The position numbers were made by a program, and so were the translations under genes. Below the pieces are notes generated by a model. That model was not told the DNA's origin, did not search any database, and was given only the letters and a program-made list of their open reading frames with translations. Below are positions 8,856-17,656 of a DNA stretch of 64,000 nt, in pieces (the stretch's first letter is position 1; every line of letters begins with the position of its first letter). Source of the DNA: Sphingomonas kyeonggiensis (lineage in GTDB: Bacteria; Pseudomonadota; Alphaproteobacteria; Sphingomonadales; Sphingomonadaceae); contig NZ_JACHLN010000005.1 of assembly GCF_014204495.1 (NCBI RefSeq), forward strand, positions 124,001 to 188,000. The letters run 5' to 3'.

Positions 8856-9827
8856 ATGAAGCGACTATCCCGAGCGATATGCATCACGCTGGTTTCGGCC
8901 ACCGCATTGGCAGCGGCCCTGCCGGCGGCCGCGCAGTCCGTCCCCAATGCGCCGACCGGTCCGGTCGAGACGCAATATTACGCCAATGGCGCCTATGCGA
9001 CCACCCAGACGCGCTCCACCGTCGCCTGCGATTCCAAGGGCAACCAGTGCGATGTCTTCTATCCGACCAACATCGCCTCGCTGAACACCCGCCTGCCGCT
9101 GGTGCTGTGGGCCAACGGCACCGGCTCCACCGCGGACAATTATCCCAACTGGCTGAAGCATCTCGCGAGCTGGGGCTTCATCGTGGTGGCGACGCGCGAC
9201 CAGCAGACCGGCTATGGCAACACCGTCCTGGATTCGCTCGCCTATATGCAGGCGCAGGATACCAACCCGGCCAGCCCCTTCTACCAGCGGATCGATTTCG
9301 CGCATGTCGGCGCGGCGGGGCATTCGCAGGGGGCGTCCGGGGCCGCCAATGCGATGTTCCACTCGGTCGGCGTGATCAAGACCACGGTGACGTTCGAACT
9401 GCCGAACCAGAACTGGTGCAATCCGGCGGACAATTGCCTGCTCACGCCCACGCTGACCGGCGGATCGGGATCGATCTTCTATGTCAGCGGCACCGCCGAC
9501 AGCCTGATCGCACCGGATACGCAGAGCGGCGGCACCCAGCTCAACTCGCAGACCGCCTGGTACAACGCCACGCCTTCCACGATGCTCAAGGCCAAGGGGC
9601 TGCTGAAGGGCGCCAACCATAACGACATCACCGGCACGCCGGGTTGCGGCCTGCTCGGTTTCCTCAAGGCCTGCGCCAATGGCGTGTACGGCTATCTGGG
9701 CTATCCGACGGCCTGGCTTGCCTGGCAGCTGAAGGGGGATGCCGTGGCGGGGGCCGCGTTCAAGTCCGGGACGGGTGAGTTCTTCACCGCGAACGCCTGG
9801 CAGGGACGGGTCTCCAACATTCCCTGA
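8856..9827 (+). CDS. Secreted alpha/beta hydrolase (chlorophyllase/PETase-like fold)
   Basis: The start at 8856, behind AAGGAGAGG, gives a Sec signal peptide cleaved near AAAQS (residue 28). The mature part fits a small alpha/beta hydrolase of about 295 residues: a strand with LPLVLWANGTG (oxyanion region, about 80-90), WGFIVVATRDQ near 106-115, and the nucleophile elbow AGHSQGAS with Ser157. A Cys pair (VACDSKGNQC, 58-65) and others suggest disulfides in the periplasm or outside the cell. Substrate unknown; esterases, acylglycerol hydrolases and polyester hydrolases share this layout. It begins about 200 bases downstream of an AcrR-like operator. Confidence 0.8.
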   Translation: MKRLSRAICITLVSATALAAALPAAAQSVPNAPTGPVETQYYANGAYATTQTRSTVACDSKGNQCDVFYPTNIASLNTRLPLVLWANGTGSTADNYPNWLKHLASWGFIVVATRDQQTGYGNTVLDSLAYMQAQDTNPASPFYQRIDFAHVGAAGHSQGASGAANAMFHSVGVIKTTVTFELPNQNWCNPADNCLLTPTLTGGSGSIFYVSGTADSLIAPDTQSGGTQLNSQTAWYNATPSTMLKAKGLLKGANHNDITGTPGCGLLGFLKACANGVYGYLGYPTAWLAWQLKGDAVAGAAFKSGTGEFFTANAWQGRVSNIP

Positions 9828-9896
9828 TCGCCCTGGTCGCGCGCCGCCGTCCGGGCGGCGCGCGACCGACCCGCATATCCACGCAAGGGCAGGGAC

Positions 9897-10316
9897 ATGG
9901 CTCGGATATCCTTGATTGTCGCGTTTCTGATCCTGGCTGCTGTAGCGGCGGGGGCCTTCTTCGCCTGGCCGAGAAGCGCGCCCAGGGCACCGGATGCCGG
10001 CGCGGTCGTGATCCAGCCGCTCGCACCGCGCGAGGCCGCGCCTGTCCCCACGCCCGTGCCTTCCCCATCCCCGACGCGATCGGCGATCGAGGCGGCGATC
10101 CTCGACTCCATGGCCGATCCGCGTGCCGAGCTGCGCGATGTCGTCACGCGCCGGGATGCCCCGCAGATCGCCTGTGGCGAAAAGCGCACCTCGCGCGACC
10201 CGGTGTTCCGGCGCTTCGTCTGGCTCGGGCATTTGAAGATGCTCGCGACCGACGATGGCTCGCAGGATTTCGGCAATATCCTCGCGGTCTGCCGGGAAGG
10301 GCAGGCCGTGCCCTGA
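9897..10316 (+). CDS. Small membrane-anchored protein, unknown
   Basis: A 139-residue protein with one N-terminal transmembrane helix (ISLIVAFLILAAVAAGAFFAW, residues 4-24), a Pro-rich linker (about 45-62), and a soluble C-terminal part facing the periplasm with two Cys (IACGEK and LAVCREG) that could pair. I recognise no family. It follows the hydrolase gene by 69 bases in the same direction and converges with the TetR gene four bases later, so it probably belongs to the hydrolase transcription unit. Confidence 0.65.
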   Translation: MARISLIVAFLILAAVAAGAFFAWPRSAPRAPDAGAVVIQPLAPREAAPVPTPVPSPSPTRSAIEAAILDSMADPRAELRDVVTRRDAPQIACGEKRTSRDPVFRRFVWLGHLKMLATDDGSQDFGNILAVCREGQAVP

Positions 10317-10320
10317 TCGC

Positions 10321-10980
10321 TCAGCCCGGGAGCGGGCGGCCACGGGAATCGATCGTGCCGGCGCTGATCGCGCCGTCGATCAGCCGCTTGAGGAAATCGA
10401 TCGAGCTGCGCATCTCCTCCGGGTTGGGCGCCAGCACCTGCGCGATCGACAGCCCGCGCACGGCCCAGACGAACAGGCGGATCCCCGCGAGCATCCCGGC
10501 ATCGTCGCCGTTGCCGAATTGCTGCTTGATGGTGTCGAGCGACATCTGCTCGACCCTGGCCTGCATCGGCGTGACCAGCGCGGCCAGCTCCCCATCGCTG
10601 CGCGAGGCCTGGAGAATCTCGAGCACGGCAAGGCCCGAGGGACGGCTCAGCACTTCCCAGAGCATCTCCGGCCAGTCGGAGATATGCGCGCCGCGGCCGG
10701 TATCCGCCGCGATCTCCTCATAGGCGCGGCGTTCGCGCTCGTAGACGGTGCCGATCACGTCGGCCATCAGCTGGGCGCGCGTGCCGAAATGATGGTGCAG
10801 CGCGCCGCGCGTCACCCCGGCTTCCTCGGAGATCGCCTCGGTCGACGTGCCGCTATAGCCGTTGCGGTAGAGCAGCCGGATCGCAGCATCGAGCAGCGCC
10901 TCCCGCGTCTCCGCCGTGCGCTCCGCCTGTGTCCGCCGCTTCCTGGCCGGGGCTGCTTCCGCCACGTTCTTCCAAACCAT
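10321..10980 (-). CDS. TetR/AcrR family transcriptional regulator
   Basis: A 219-residue repressor-type protein. The DNA-binding domain spans residues about 15-65: RRTQAERTAETREALLDAAIRLL, then the helix-turn-helix STEAISEEAGVTRGALHHHF. The recognition helix GVTRGALHHHF is close to that of AcrR (GVTRGAIYWHF). The ligand-binding half, residues 70-219, has no recognised signature. ATG 10980 is preferred over an open frame reaching 11070, because the family always starts close to the basic segment. Likely target: the operator-like palindrome at 8630-8653 before the hydrolase gene. Confidence 0.9.
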   Translation of the reverse strand: MVWKNVAEAAPARKRRTQAERTAETREALLDAAIRLLYRNGYSGTSTEAISEEAGVTRGALHHHFGTRAQLMADVIGTVYERERRAYEEIAADTGRGAHISDWPEMLWEVLSRPSGLAVLEILQASRSDGELAALVTPMQARVEQMSLDTIKQQFGNGDDAGMLAGIRLFVWAVRGLSIAQVLAPNPEEMRSSIDFLKRLIDGAISAGTIDSRGRPLPG

Positions 10981-11144
10981 GTTCCGGCGACGAGAAGCGC
11001 CGCCTCGATCCATTTGGCGGGTCGGAAGAAGGTCCGTCAACTCGCGGGCGTGCAAACTTCCGTGGCGCACCCCATCTCACCGCAGTGGCGTCGCGGCTCC
11101 GCATCCGCTAAGAGCCCGCGCTTCCGCAACCACTGGAACCGTGA

Positions 11145-12866
11145 ATGACGCTTTACGCACGCTTCGCCGCGCATCTGAATCTGGCCCTTGATGCGCTTGT
11201 CCTCGCCGGCGACCTGCCTGCGGGGCTGGAGCGACGTGCGATCACCGTCGAGCCGCCGCGCGACGCCAGCCATGGTGACCTGGCGACCAACGCCGCGATG
11301 GTCCTCGCCAAGCCGGCGGGCACCAATCCGCGCGCGCTGGCCGAGAAGATCGGCGCCGAGCTGGAGAAGCTCGACGAGGTGTCCGCGGTCTCGATCGCGG
11401 GCCCGGGCTTCATCAACCTGACGCTGACCGACGCCACCTGGCGCGGCGAGCTGAACGCGATCCTCGAGGCGGGCGACGATTATGGCCGCTCGCATGTGGG
11501 CGCCGGCACCACCGTCAACGTCGAATATGTCTCGGCCAACCCGACCGGCCCGATGCACATGGGCCATTGCCGCGGCGCGGTGGTGGGCGATGCGCTTGCC
11601 GCCCTGCTCGAATTCGCCGGGCACAAGGTGATCCGCGAATATTATGTCAACGACGCCGGTGGCCAGGTCGATGTGCTCGCCCGCTCGGCGCATCTGCGCT
11701 ACCGCGAGGCGCTGGGTGAGACGATCGAGATCCCCGAGGGCCTCTATCCGGGCGAGTATCTGAAGCCGGTCGGCGCGAAGCTCGCCGCCGACTATGGCGA
11801 CAAGTACGTCTCGGCGCCGGAAAGCGAGTGGCTGGTGCTGTTCCGCCAGATCGCCGTCGCCGCGATGATGGACATGATCCGCGCCGACCTCGCGCTGCTC
11901 GGCATCCATCACGATCTCTTCTCGTCGGAAGCCGAGCTGCAGGCCGCGGGCAAGCCCGAGCAGGCCGAGGCCTGGCTGCGCGAACGCGGGCTGATCTATG
12001 ACGGCGTGCTCGAGGCCCCCAAGGGCGAGACGCCCGAGGATTGGGAGCCGGTAGAGCTGCCGCTGTTCCGCTCGACGCAGTTCGGCGACGACCAGGATCG
12101 CCCGATCAAGAAGTCGAACGGCGCCTGGACCTATTTCGGCGCCGATCTCGCCTATCACTTCCAGAAGGCGCAGTCGGCCGACCAGCTGATCGACATCTGG
12201 GGCGCGGATCACGCGGGCACGGTCAAGCGCATCGTCGCGGCGGTGCAGGCGCTGACCGGCGGCGAGACCAAGTTCGACGTCAAGCTGGTTCAGATGGTCC
12301 GGCTGCTGCGCGACGGCGAGCCGGTGAAGATGTCGAAGCGCGCGGGCAACTTCGTGACGCTGGCCGATGTAGTCAACGAAGTGGGCAAGGACGTGGTCCG
12401 CTTCACCATGCTGACCCGCAAGGCCGATGCCCAGATGGACTTCGATTTCGCCAAGGTGGTCGAGGCGTCGAAGGACAATCCGGTGTTCTATGTGCAGTAT
12501 GCGCATGCCCGCGTGGCGTCGCTCGGCCGCCGCACCGCGGAGGCCGGGATCACCTGCGGCACCGTCGACCTGTCTCTGCTTGATACAAATGAGCTGAAGC
12601 TGGTTAAGGCCGCCGCGCAGTTCCCGCGTATCGTCGAGGCAGCCGCCTCGGCGCGCGAGCCGCACCGAATTGCGTTCTATCTCTACGACTTGGCCGCCGA
12701 ACTCCATTCCTTGTGGAATCTCGGCAAGGACGATGCGAGCCGTCGCTTCCTGCTGGCCGATCAACCGGAGCTGACGTGCGCACGGCTTTATCTCGCGCGT
12801 TCGATCGGGCAGATTATCCGAAATGGCCTCCGCATCATGGGCGTAGAGGCCGTCCAGGAGATGTGA
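11145..12866 (+). CDS. argS: Arginyl-tRNA synthetase
   Basis: Class I synthetase charging tRNA-Arg, 573 residues. The N-terminal additional domain (1-110) recognises the tRNA elbow. The HIGH-type motif is in ANPTGPMHMGHCRG (about 128-141); the KMSKS-type loop is VKMSKRAGNFVTL near 396-408, with Arg in the last position as usual for many alphaproteobacterial ArgRS. The C-terminal DALR anticodon-binding domain holds EPHRIAFYLYDLAAELHSLWNLG. A SPOR protein gene follows after four bases, the common alphaproteobacterial order. Confidence 0.98.
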   Translation: MTLYARFAAHLNLALDALVLAGDLPAGLERRAITVEPPRDASHGDLATNAAMVLAKPAGTNPRALAEKIGAELEKLDEVSAVSIAGPGFINLTLTDATWRGELNAILEAGDDYGRSHVGAGTTVNVEYVSANPTGPMHMGHCRGAVVGDALAALLEFAGHKVIREYYVNDAGGQVDVLARSAHLRYREALGETIEIPEGLYPGEYLKPVGAKLAADYGDKYVSAPESEWLVLFRQIAVAAMMDMIRADLALLGIHHDLFSSEAELQAAGKPEQAEAWLRERGLIYDGVLEAPKGETPEDWEPVELPLFRSTQFGDDQDRPIKKSNGAWTYFGADLAYHFQKAQSADQLIDIWGADHAGTVKRIVAAVQALTGGETKFDVKLVQMVRLLRDGEPVKMSKRAGNFVTLADVVNEVGKDVVRFTMLTRKADAQMDFDFAKVVEASKDNPVFYVQYAHARVASLGRRTAEAGITCGTVDLSLLDTNELKLVKAAAQFPRIVEAAASAREPHRIAFYLYDLAAELHSLWNLGKDDASRRFLLADQPELTCARLYLARSIGQIIRNGLRIMGVEAVQEM

Positions 12867-12870
12867 GGGA

Positions 12871-13596
12871 ATGAACATGCGTGGGGGGGAGGCCGGATTC
12901 GGCGAGGATGACCGTCTCCCCTGGCTCGAGACGGTCGAGGAGGACTATCGCGAAGGCGTTTCCTTCGGCCGTATTCTTTTGCTGGTCTTGCTGCTTCTCG
13001 CCGTGCTCGGCGCGGGGGCGTTCGGCTATTACTGGTATCAGAAGCAGAAGAGCCTGGTCGGCAATGGCGAGCTGATCGCCGCGCCGGCGGGCGACTACAA
13101 GGTCAAGCCCGACGAGCCCGGCGGCATGAAGGTGGATGGCGAGGGCGATACCGTCTTCGCCACCAGCCAGGGCAATAGCGGCAATTCGAGCATCGACGTG
13201 AGCGCGTTGCCCGAGGCGCCGGTCGACGGCAAGAAGGTCGCCGAGAAGGCGCCGACGCTTGCCGGCGAGCGCAATGCCAAGGTGGCGATCCCGTCGAGCG
13301 CGACGGCGGCCGATGCCCAGCCGAAGCGCGTGCCGGTGATCGCGCCCCAGGCCACGGGCTCGGGCGCGCTGATCCAGCTCGGCGCCTTTCCGGACGAGGC
13401 CGGGGCCAATGTCGCCTGGGCGCGGCTTTCCAAGCGCTTCTCCTATCTCGCGCCGCTCGGCAAATCGGTCGAGCGTGGCGAGAAGGACGGCAAGGCCCTG
13501 TTCCGCCTGCGGGTGAATGCCGGTTCGAACAGCCAGGCCAAGGAGCTGTGCGGCAAGCTCAAGGTGGCGGGCGAGAGCTGCTACGTGGCGAATTGA
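12871..13596 (+). CDS. Membrane-anchored SPOR domain protein
   Basis: A 241-residue inner-membrane protein: short cytoplasmic N-terminus (1-30), one transmembrane helix (ILLLVLLLLAVLGAGAFGYYWY, about 34-55), a periplasmic linker rich in Pro/Ala/Lys, and a C-terminal SPOR domain from about 165 (ALIQLGAFPDEAGANVAWARL to the ESCYVAN end). SPOR domains bind glycan strands without stem peptides, at septa. Two Cys in the domain (ELCGKL, ESCYV) could form a disulfide. It starts four bases behind argS and precedes nagZ, an enzyme of peptidoglycan recycling, as in many relatives. Confidence 0.88.
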   Translation: MNMRGGEAGFGEDDRLPWLETVEEDYREGVSFGRILLLVLLLLAVLGAGAFGYYWYQKQKSLVGNGELIAAPAGDYKVKPDEPGGMKVDGEGDTVFATSQGNSGNSSIDVSALPEAPVDGKKVAEKAPTLAGERNAKVAIPSSATAADAQPKRVPVIAPQATGSGALIQLGAFPDEAGANVAWARLSKRFSYLAPLGKSVERGEKDGKALFRLRVNAGSNSQAKELCGKLKVAGESCYVAN

Positions 13597-13612
13597 GTTC
13601 TATTGTTTAGCG

Positions 13613-13692
13613 CTCCCCGGCGAAAGCCGGGGCCCAGGGTTTCTCTGCTGATGCGCTTTGTTACCCTGGACCCCGGCTTTCGCCGGGGAAGC
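13613..13692. repeat. Inverted repeat, short CCCGGCGAAAGCCGGGG class
   Basis: The arms are each themselves a small palindrome (CCCCGGCGAAAGCCGGGG) and pair with each other across about 40 bases that include the conserved CCCAGGGTTTCTCTG. The same element recurs at 46302-46380 and 54407-54485, and a longer relative at 20467, 30625 and 57821. It lies between the SPOR gene and nagZ. Confidence 0.85.
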
Positions 13693-13777
13693 GGAAACCG
13701 AATGCCATGCCGCACGGGCATGGCCGATCGCCGCACAGGGGGTTATCCGGCGCGCCGCGCTTCGCTAAGACGGCGGC

Positions 13778-14791
13778 ATGAAGCCAGTAATCTTCGGTGT
13801 CTCCGGCCTGTCGCTCACGGCCGAGGAGCGCGATTTCTTCCGTGATGCCGATCCGCTCGGCTACATCTTCTTCAAGCGCAATTGCGAGAGCCGCGCGCAG
13901 ATGCGCGCGCTCACCGAGGAGCTGCGCGAACTGAGCGGCCGCGCCGACCTGCCGATCCTGATCGACCAGGAAGGCGGACGGGTCAGCCGGATGGTGCCGC
14001 CCGAATGGCCGGCCTTCCCGGCGGGCGAGGTGTTCGGCAAGCTCTACGACATCGCGCCGATCTCCGCGATCGAGGCGGCGCGGGCCAATTATCACGCGAT
14101 GGGCATGATGCTCGCCGATGTCGGCGTCACTGTCGATTGCGCGCCGCTGCTCGACGTCGTGACGCCGGAAGTGACCAAGGCGATCGGCGACCGCGCGTTC
14201 GGTGGCGAGCCGATGCGCGTCGCCGCGCTCGGCCAGGCCTGTGTCGAGGGACTGCGCCGGGGCGGGGTGGTCGGCGTCGTCAAGCACATGCCGGGCCATG
14301 GCCGCGCGCTGGTCGACAGCCATCTCGAGCTGCCGCGGGTCAAGGTGGACGCCGAGGCGCTGGAGCAGGACATCGCGCCCTTCCACGCGCTCAAGGACGC
14401 GCCGATGGGCATGACCTGTCATGTGGTGTTCGAAGCCTGGGACGCCGAACGCCCGGCCACGCTCTCGCCGACCGTGATCCGCGACATCATCCGCGGGCGC
14501 ATCGGTTTCGACGGGCTGCTGATGACCGACGACATCGACATGAAGGCGCTGAGCGGCACGCCGGGCGAGAAGGCCACCCAGGCGCTCGCGGCGGGTTGCG
14601 ATGTCGTCCTCGATTGCTGGGCGCGGATGGACGAGATGGTCGAGATCATCGGCCTGCTCCCCGATGCGACGCCAGCGTGCATCGAGCGGCTCGACCGCGC
14701 GATGGCGACGACCGGTGCCGACGAGCCGGACGCCGATTTCGCCGAGCTTGTCGCGAAGCGGGACGAACTGCTGGCGCTCGTTCCGGCCTGA
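13778..14791 (+). CDS. nagZ: Beta-N-acetylhexosaminidase NagZ
   Basis: Glycoside hydrolase family 3 enzyme that removes GlcNAc from 1,6-anhydromuropeptides in cytosolic cell-wall recycling. The length, 337, fits the single-domain NagZ type. Seen motifs: PILIDQEGGRVSRM (about 65-78), the VGVVKHMPGHG loop near residues 164-174 with the catalytic His, and LLMTDDIDMKAL near 247-258, where the Asp of TDDI is the nucleophile. No signal peptide. Products of NagZ can induce beta-lactamases in species with ampR; no such genes are in this window. Confidence 0.96.
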   Translation: MKPVIFGVSGLSLTAEERDFFRDADPLGYIFFKRNCESRAQMRALTEELRELSGRADLPILIDQEGGRVSRMVPPEWPAFPAGEVFGKLYDIAPISAIEAARANYHAMGMMLADVGVTVDCAPLLDVVTPEVTKAIGDRAFGGEPMRVAALGQACVEGLRRGGVVGVVKHMPGHGRALVDSHLELPRVKVDAEALEQDIAPFHALKDAPMGMTCHVVFEAWDAERPATLSPTVIRDIIRGRIGFDGLLMTDDIDMKALSGTPGEKATQALAAGCDVVLDCWARMDEMVEIIGLLPDATPACIERLDRAMATTGADEPDADFAELVAKRDELLALVPA

Positions 14792-14803
14792 GGGGCTTCA
14801 ATA

Positions 14804-14946
14804 TTCCCCTCCCTGCAAGGGAGGGGCTAGGGGTGGGTTAGAAAAGGCCGGGCTCGATGCCCGGCCTTTTCTTTGTCACCGAATGCATGGTTGGGCTCGC
14901 TGCGCTCGCAACCCACCCCCAACCCCTCCCTTGCAGGGAGGGGAGG
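14804..14946. repeat. Large inverted repeat, CCCTCCCTGCAAGGGAGGGG class
   Basis: Left arm 14804-14839 and right arm 14910-14946 are near-perfect inverse copies (CCTCCCTGCAAGGGAGG, then GGGGTGGGTT). A similar element lies at 56557-56682. It sits between the convergent nagZ and cytochrome genes and encloses a true terminator hairpin. Confidence 0.85.
14842..14870. terminator. Bidirectional terminator inside the inverted repeat
   Basis: Arms AAAAGGCCGGGC and GCCCGGCCTTTT with a five-base loop, followed by TTTTCTTTG. It serves nagZ on one strand and the cytochrome gene on the other. Confidence 0.85.
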
Positions 14947-14967
14947 AGAAGAAAGCGCGATCGAGCC

Positions 14968-16725
14968 TCAGAGCATCTTGAGATATTCGAGCAGCGCCGC
15001 CTTGTCCTCGGCGCTGAACTTGGTTCCGAATTCGTGGCCGCATCGGCTGTTGCCCGAGTTGAGCTGGTCGCAGCCGGTGGTGGTGACCACATGGCTGCCG
15101 GTCTGGTCGGCGGCGATGCCGACGCGCTTGATGTCATAGGCGCGGCCCATCTTGAAGCTCGCCGGCCGCTCCGCCGCGGGCTTGAGCAGGTCCTCCAGCG
15201 TCGGGACCGATCCGTTATGGAGATAGGGCGCGGCGGCCCAGATCCCGTACATCACCCGCGATTCATACGAACCAGGCTTCACAGCCGTCGCAGCCGCGGG
15301 CGACGCAGCCATTGGCTTCTCGCCGAACGCACCGGCAAGGTCCTGCAGCGACTTGGGGAGCTTTCCACTCGTCTTCAGCGCGCCCGTTTCGGCCAGGCTC
15401 GCCTTGAACGGATCGGCATTCTGCAGGATCGAGCCGACCACCGAGAAGCCGAGCAGGCTGAACGAAGTGGTCTTTTGCGGGATCGCGGTGCCGAAGGGCG
15501 GCACCAGCTTGCCGCCGGCCAGAGAGCCTGAGTCGGCGGTGCGGGCCAGGATATCCCATTCGCGGGTATCGGTGCCGACATTCTGGATCGGCGTCGCCCA
15601 AGTTTCCGAGAAGGTGAAGCGGAACTGGCCCTTCTTCTGATCGTGGCAGCTGCCGCAGCTCGGGCTGTCCGGCGTCGACATCGCCCAGACCTGCTGCCCG
15701 CGTGCCGCCAGCTTCTGGTCGACCGGCCAGGGCCAGACGGGCGCGCCGATCAGCTTGATCGATCCCTCCAGCTTGCCCAGTCCGCTGAAGTTCGCCGAAT
15801 TGTTGGCGAGGAAATCGATCCGGCCTCTGCCCTTGTTGACCGGGTGGAAGGTACCGAACACGCCGTACACCTCGCCCAGGTTGCGGGCGAGGCCGAGCAG
15901 GTCGTTGCCATTGTCGGCGAAGCCCGGCCACTGGGTCATGTCCTGCTTCGCGGCGTTCCACAGGAAGGGATAGCGCACCGGCGCATCGGCGGGCTGGATA
16001 TTGCCGGGGATCAGATAGGTCGGCGCCTTGCCGATATCGAGCCCGGTCAGGCGGTTGAAGATCATGCTGACCGCGTCGAGCCTGCCCAGGCCCCAGATAT
16101 CGGGGGTGCCATAGGCGCGGTCGCGCAGCGTGTCCTCGCGCGTGTACCAGAGCTGCACCGTCGCCTTGAGCTCGCTGACCAGGGCGGGATCGGGATCGGG
16201 GCCGAGCACGCTCACCGCGAAGGGCCGGAACGTCGCGTCGCTCTCCAGCACGCGGCCTACCGCATCGATCATGTCGGTCAGCAGGCCCTGGAAGTCGCTG
16301 AGCGCCGGGCCGCCATCGACGCGGTAGCTGGTGCCGGACACGTCGATCTCGCGCGTGTGGCAGGCGGCGCAGTTCATGCCCACGACTTCGTTGCCGGTGG
16401 TGCCGGTGAGGGTGAAGCCGATCGGCAGGTTGCCGGGCGTGCCCGAGCGATCGGCGAGATAGCCGTAGCGCTGCAGCTTGTCGGCGAGGAACGGCTTGCC
16501 GTCGGGCGTGGTGAGCCCCTGGAGCCAGCTATAGGGGATCAGCTGCGATCCCTGGTCCTGCCAGTAGAAGTCCTCGCGGGTGGAAGCGTTCCAGCTGGTG
16601 CCCTGGTTGAGATAGACCAGGGGCGACGGATCGAGCGCCTGGCTGTTCACCGTGGAGGCGGGCAGCGCGACGGCGGACAGGCACAGCAGCACCTTCACGG
16701 CGCGCGAAAAGCGGACGTGCGACAT
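14968..16725 (-). CDS. Di-haem c-type cytochrome, RoxA/MauG-like
   Basis: A 585-residue exported protein with a Sec signal peptide (residues 1-29, cleavage near NSQA). Two haem c attachment sites are seen: CAACH at 119-123 and CGSCH at 357-361. Between them is RYPFLWNAAKQDMTQW (about 251-266), and late in the chain GIWAAAPYLHNGSVPTLEDLL; both resemble the di-haem peroxidase-like family that includes the rubber oxygenases RoxA/RoxB and MauG-type enzymes. The substrate cannot be told from sequence; a hydrogen-peroxide-dependent or oxygenase reaction in the periplasm is plausible. It interrupts nagZ-scpA, which are normally close, and no maturation genes lie beside it. Confidence 0.82.
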   Translation of the reverse strand: MSHVRFSRAVKVLLCLSAVALPASTVNSQALDPSPLVYLNQGTSWNASTREDFYWQDQGSQLIPYSWLQGLTTPDGKPFLADKLQRYGYLADRSGTPGNLPIGFTLTGTTGNEVVGMNCAACHTREIDVSGTSYRVDGGPALSDFQGLLTDMIDAVGRVLESDATFRPFAVSVLGPDPDPALVSELKATVQLWYTREDTLRDRAYGTPDIWGLGRLDAVSMIFNRLTGLDIGKAPTYLIPGNIQPADAPVRYPFLWNAAKQDMTQWPGFADNGNDLLGLARNLGEVYGVFGTFHPVNKGRGRIDFLANNSANFSGLGKLEGSIKLIGAPVWPWPVDQKLAARGQQVWAMSTPDSPSCGSCHDQKKGQFRFTFSETWATPIQNVGTDTREWDILARTADSGSLAGGKLVPPFGTAIPQKTTSFSLLGFSVVGSILQNADPFKASLAETGALKTSGKLPKSLQDLAGAFGEKPMAASPAAATAVKPGSYESRVMYGIWAAAPYLHNGSVPTLEDLLKPAAERPASFKMGRAYDIKRVGIAADQTGSHVVTTTGCDQLNSGNSRCGHEFGTKFSAEDKAALLEYLKML

Positions 16726-16921
16726 CAGATTTCCCCCAAACCAAGGCGTGAAACGCCATGCCGGACAAACGAGGGCGACCCTGTGCGATTATCTTTCTTG
16801 AATGCCCGGAACCTGATCGGCGCGGCGCCGCCCGTCAATCGGAACAGGGTCCGAAACGGCGCGTATCCGGCCACGCCCATGGGGAAGTGACTTTCCCGCG
16901 GCGCTCTGCTTAGCTCGGGAC

Positions 16922-17656
16922 ATGTCCGAGGAAGTGGCCGAGACCCTCAAGATCGATATCGACGGCTGGGAAGGGCCGCTCGACGTGCTGCTGGCGCTGG
17001 CCCGCACGCAGAAGGTCGATCTGCGCCAGATCTCGATCCTCCAGCTCGTCGAGCAATATCTCGGCTTCGTGAACGAGGCGCGCGAGCTCCGGCTGGAGCT
17101 GGCCGCCGACTATCTCGTGATGGCCGCCTGGCTGGCCTATCTCAAGTCCGCGCTGCTGCTTCCCCGCAACCCGGAGGAGACCCCGAGCCCCGAGGACCTG
17201 GCACTGCGCCTGCAGCTGCGTCTCGAGCGCCTCAATGCGATGCGCGAGGCCGGCGCCCGGCTGATGGCGCGCGACCGCACCGGCCGCGACAATTTCTTCC
17301 GCGGCGCCCCCGAAGGGCTGCGCGTGCTGCGCAAGGCCCGCTACGAAGCCGAGATCTACGACCTGATCGCCGCCTATGGCCGGATCAGCGCGCGCACTCG
17401 CCCGGTGATGCACGTCGTCCAGCAGCGCGACGTGATGACGCTGGAAGCGGCGATCGCGCGCGTCTCCTCGCTGATCGGCACGCGGATCGAATGGAGCACG
17501 CTCCAGTCCTTCCTGCCCGAGGATGCGAGCGGCGCCTATGCCAAGTCGGCGCTGGCCTCGTCCTTCGTCGCCGCGCTCGAGCTCGCCAAGCAGGGCAGGG
17601 TGGAACTCAAGCAGAAATCGGCCTTCGCGCCGCTCTATCTCAAGGCGACCGCATGA
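16922..17656 (+). CDS. scpA: Segregation and condensation protein A
   Basis: Kleisin subunit of the SMC-ScpAB condensin that organises and segregates the chromosome. A 244-residue protein with the N-terminal family pattern WEGPLDVLLALARTQKVDLRQISILQLVEQYL (residues 16-47), then DYLVMAAWLAYLKSALLLP, and a C-terminal winged-helix end (FVAALELAKQGRVELKQ, then FAPLYLK). It overlaps scpB by four bases (ATGA), a sign of translational coupling. Confidence 0.96.
   Translation: MSEEVAETLKIDIDGWEGPLDVLLALARTQKVDLRQISILQLVEQYLGFVNEARELRLELAADYLVMAAWLAYLKSALLLPRNPEETPSPEDLALRLQLRLERLNAMREAGARLMARDRTGRDNFFRGAPEGLRVLRKARYEAEIYDLIAAYGRISARTRPVMHVVQQRDVMTLEAAIARVSSLIGTRIEWSTLQSFLPEDASGAYAKSALASSFVAALELAKQGRVELKQKSAFAPLYLKATA

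Noticed and set aside
14804..14946. Repeats considered as a CRISPR array
   Set aside because: They are paired inverse arms, not regularly spaced direct repeats, and there are no cas genes.
16841..16864. GGAAC-N16-CGTA upstream of scpA, similar to a stress promoter
   Set aside because: One mismatch in the critical -10 and no reason for condensin genes to be stress-controlled; chance match is likely in a 64 kb window.
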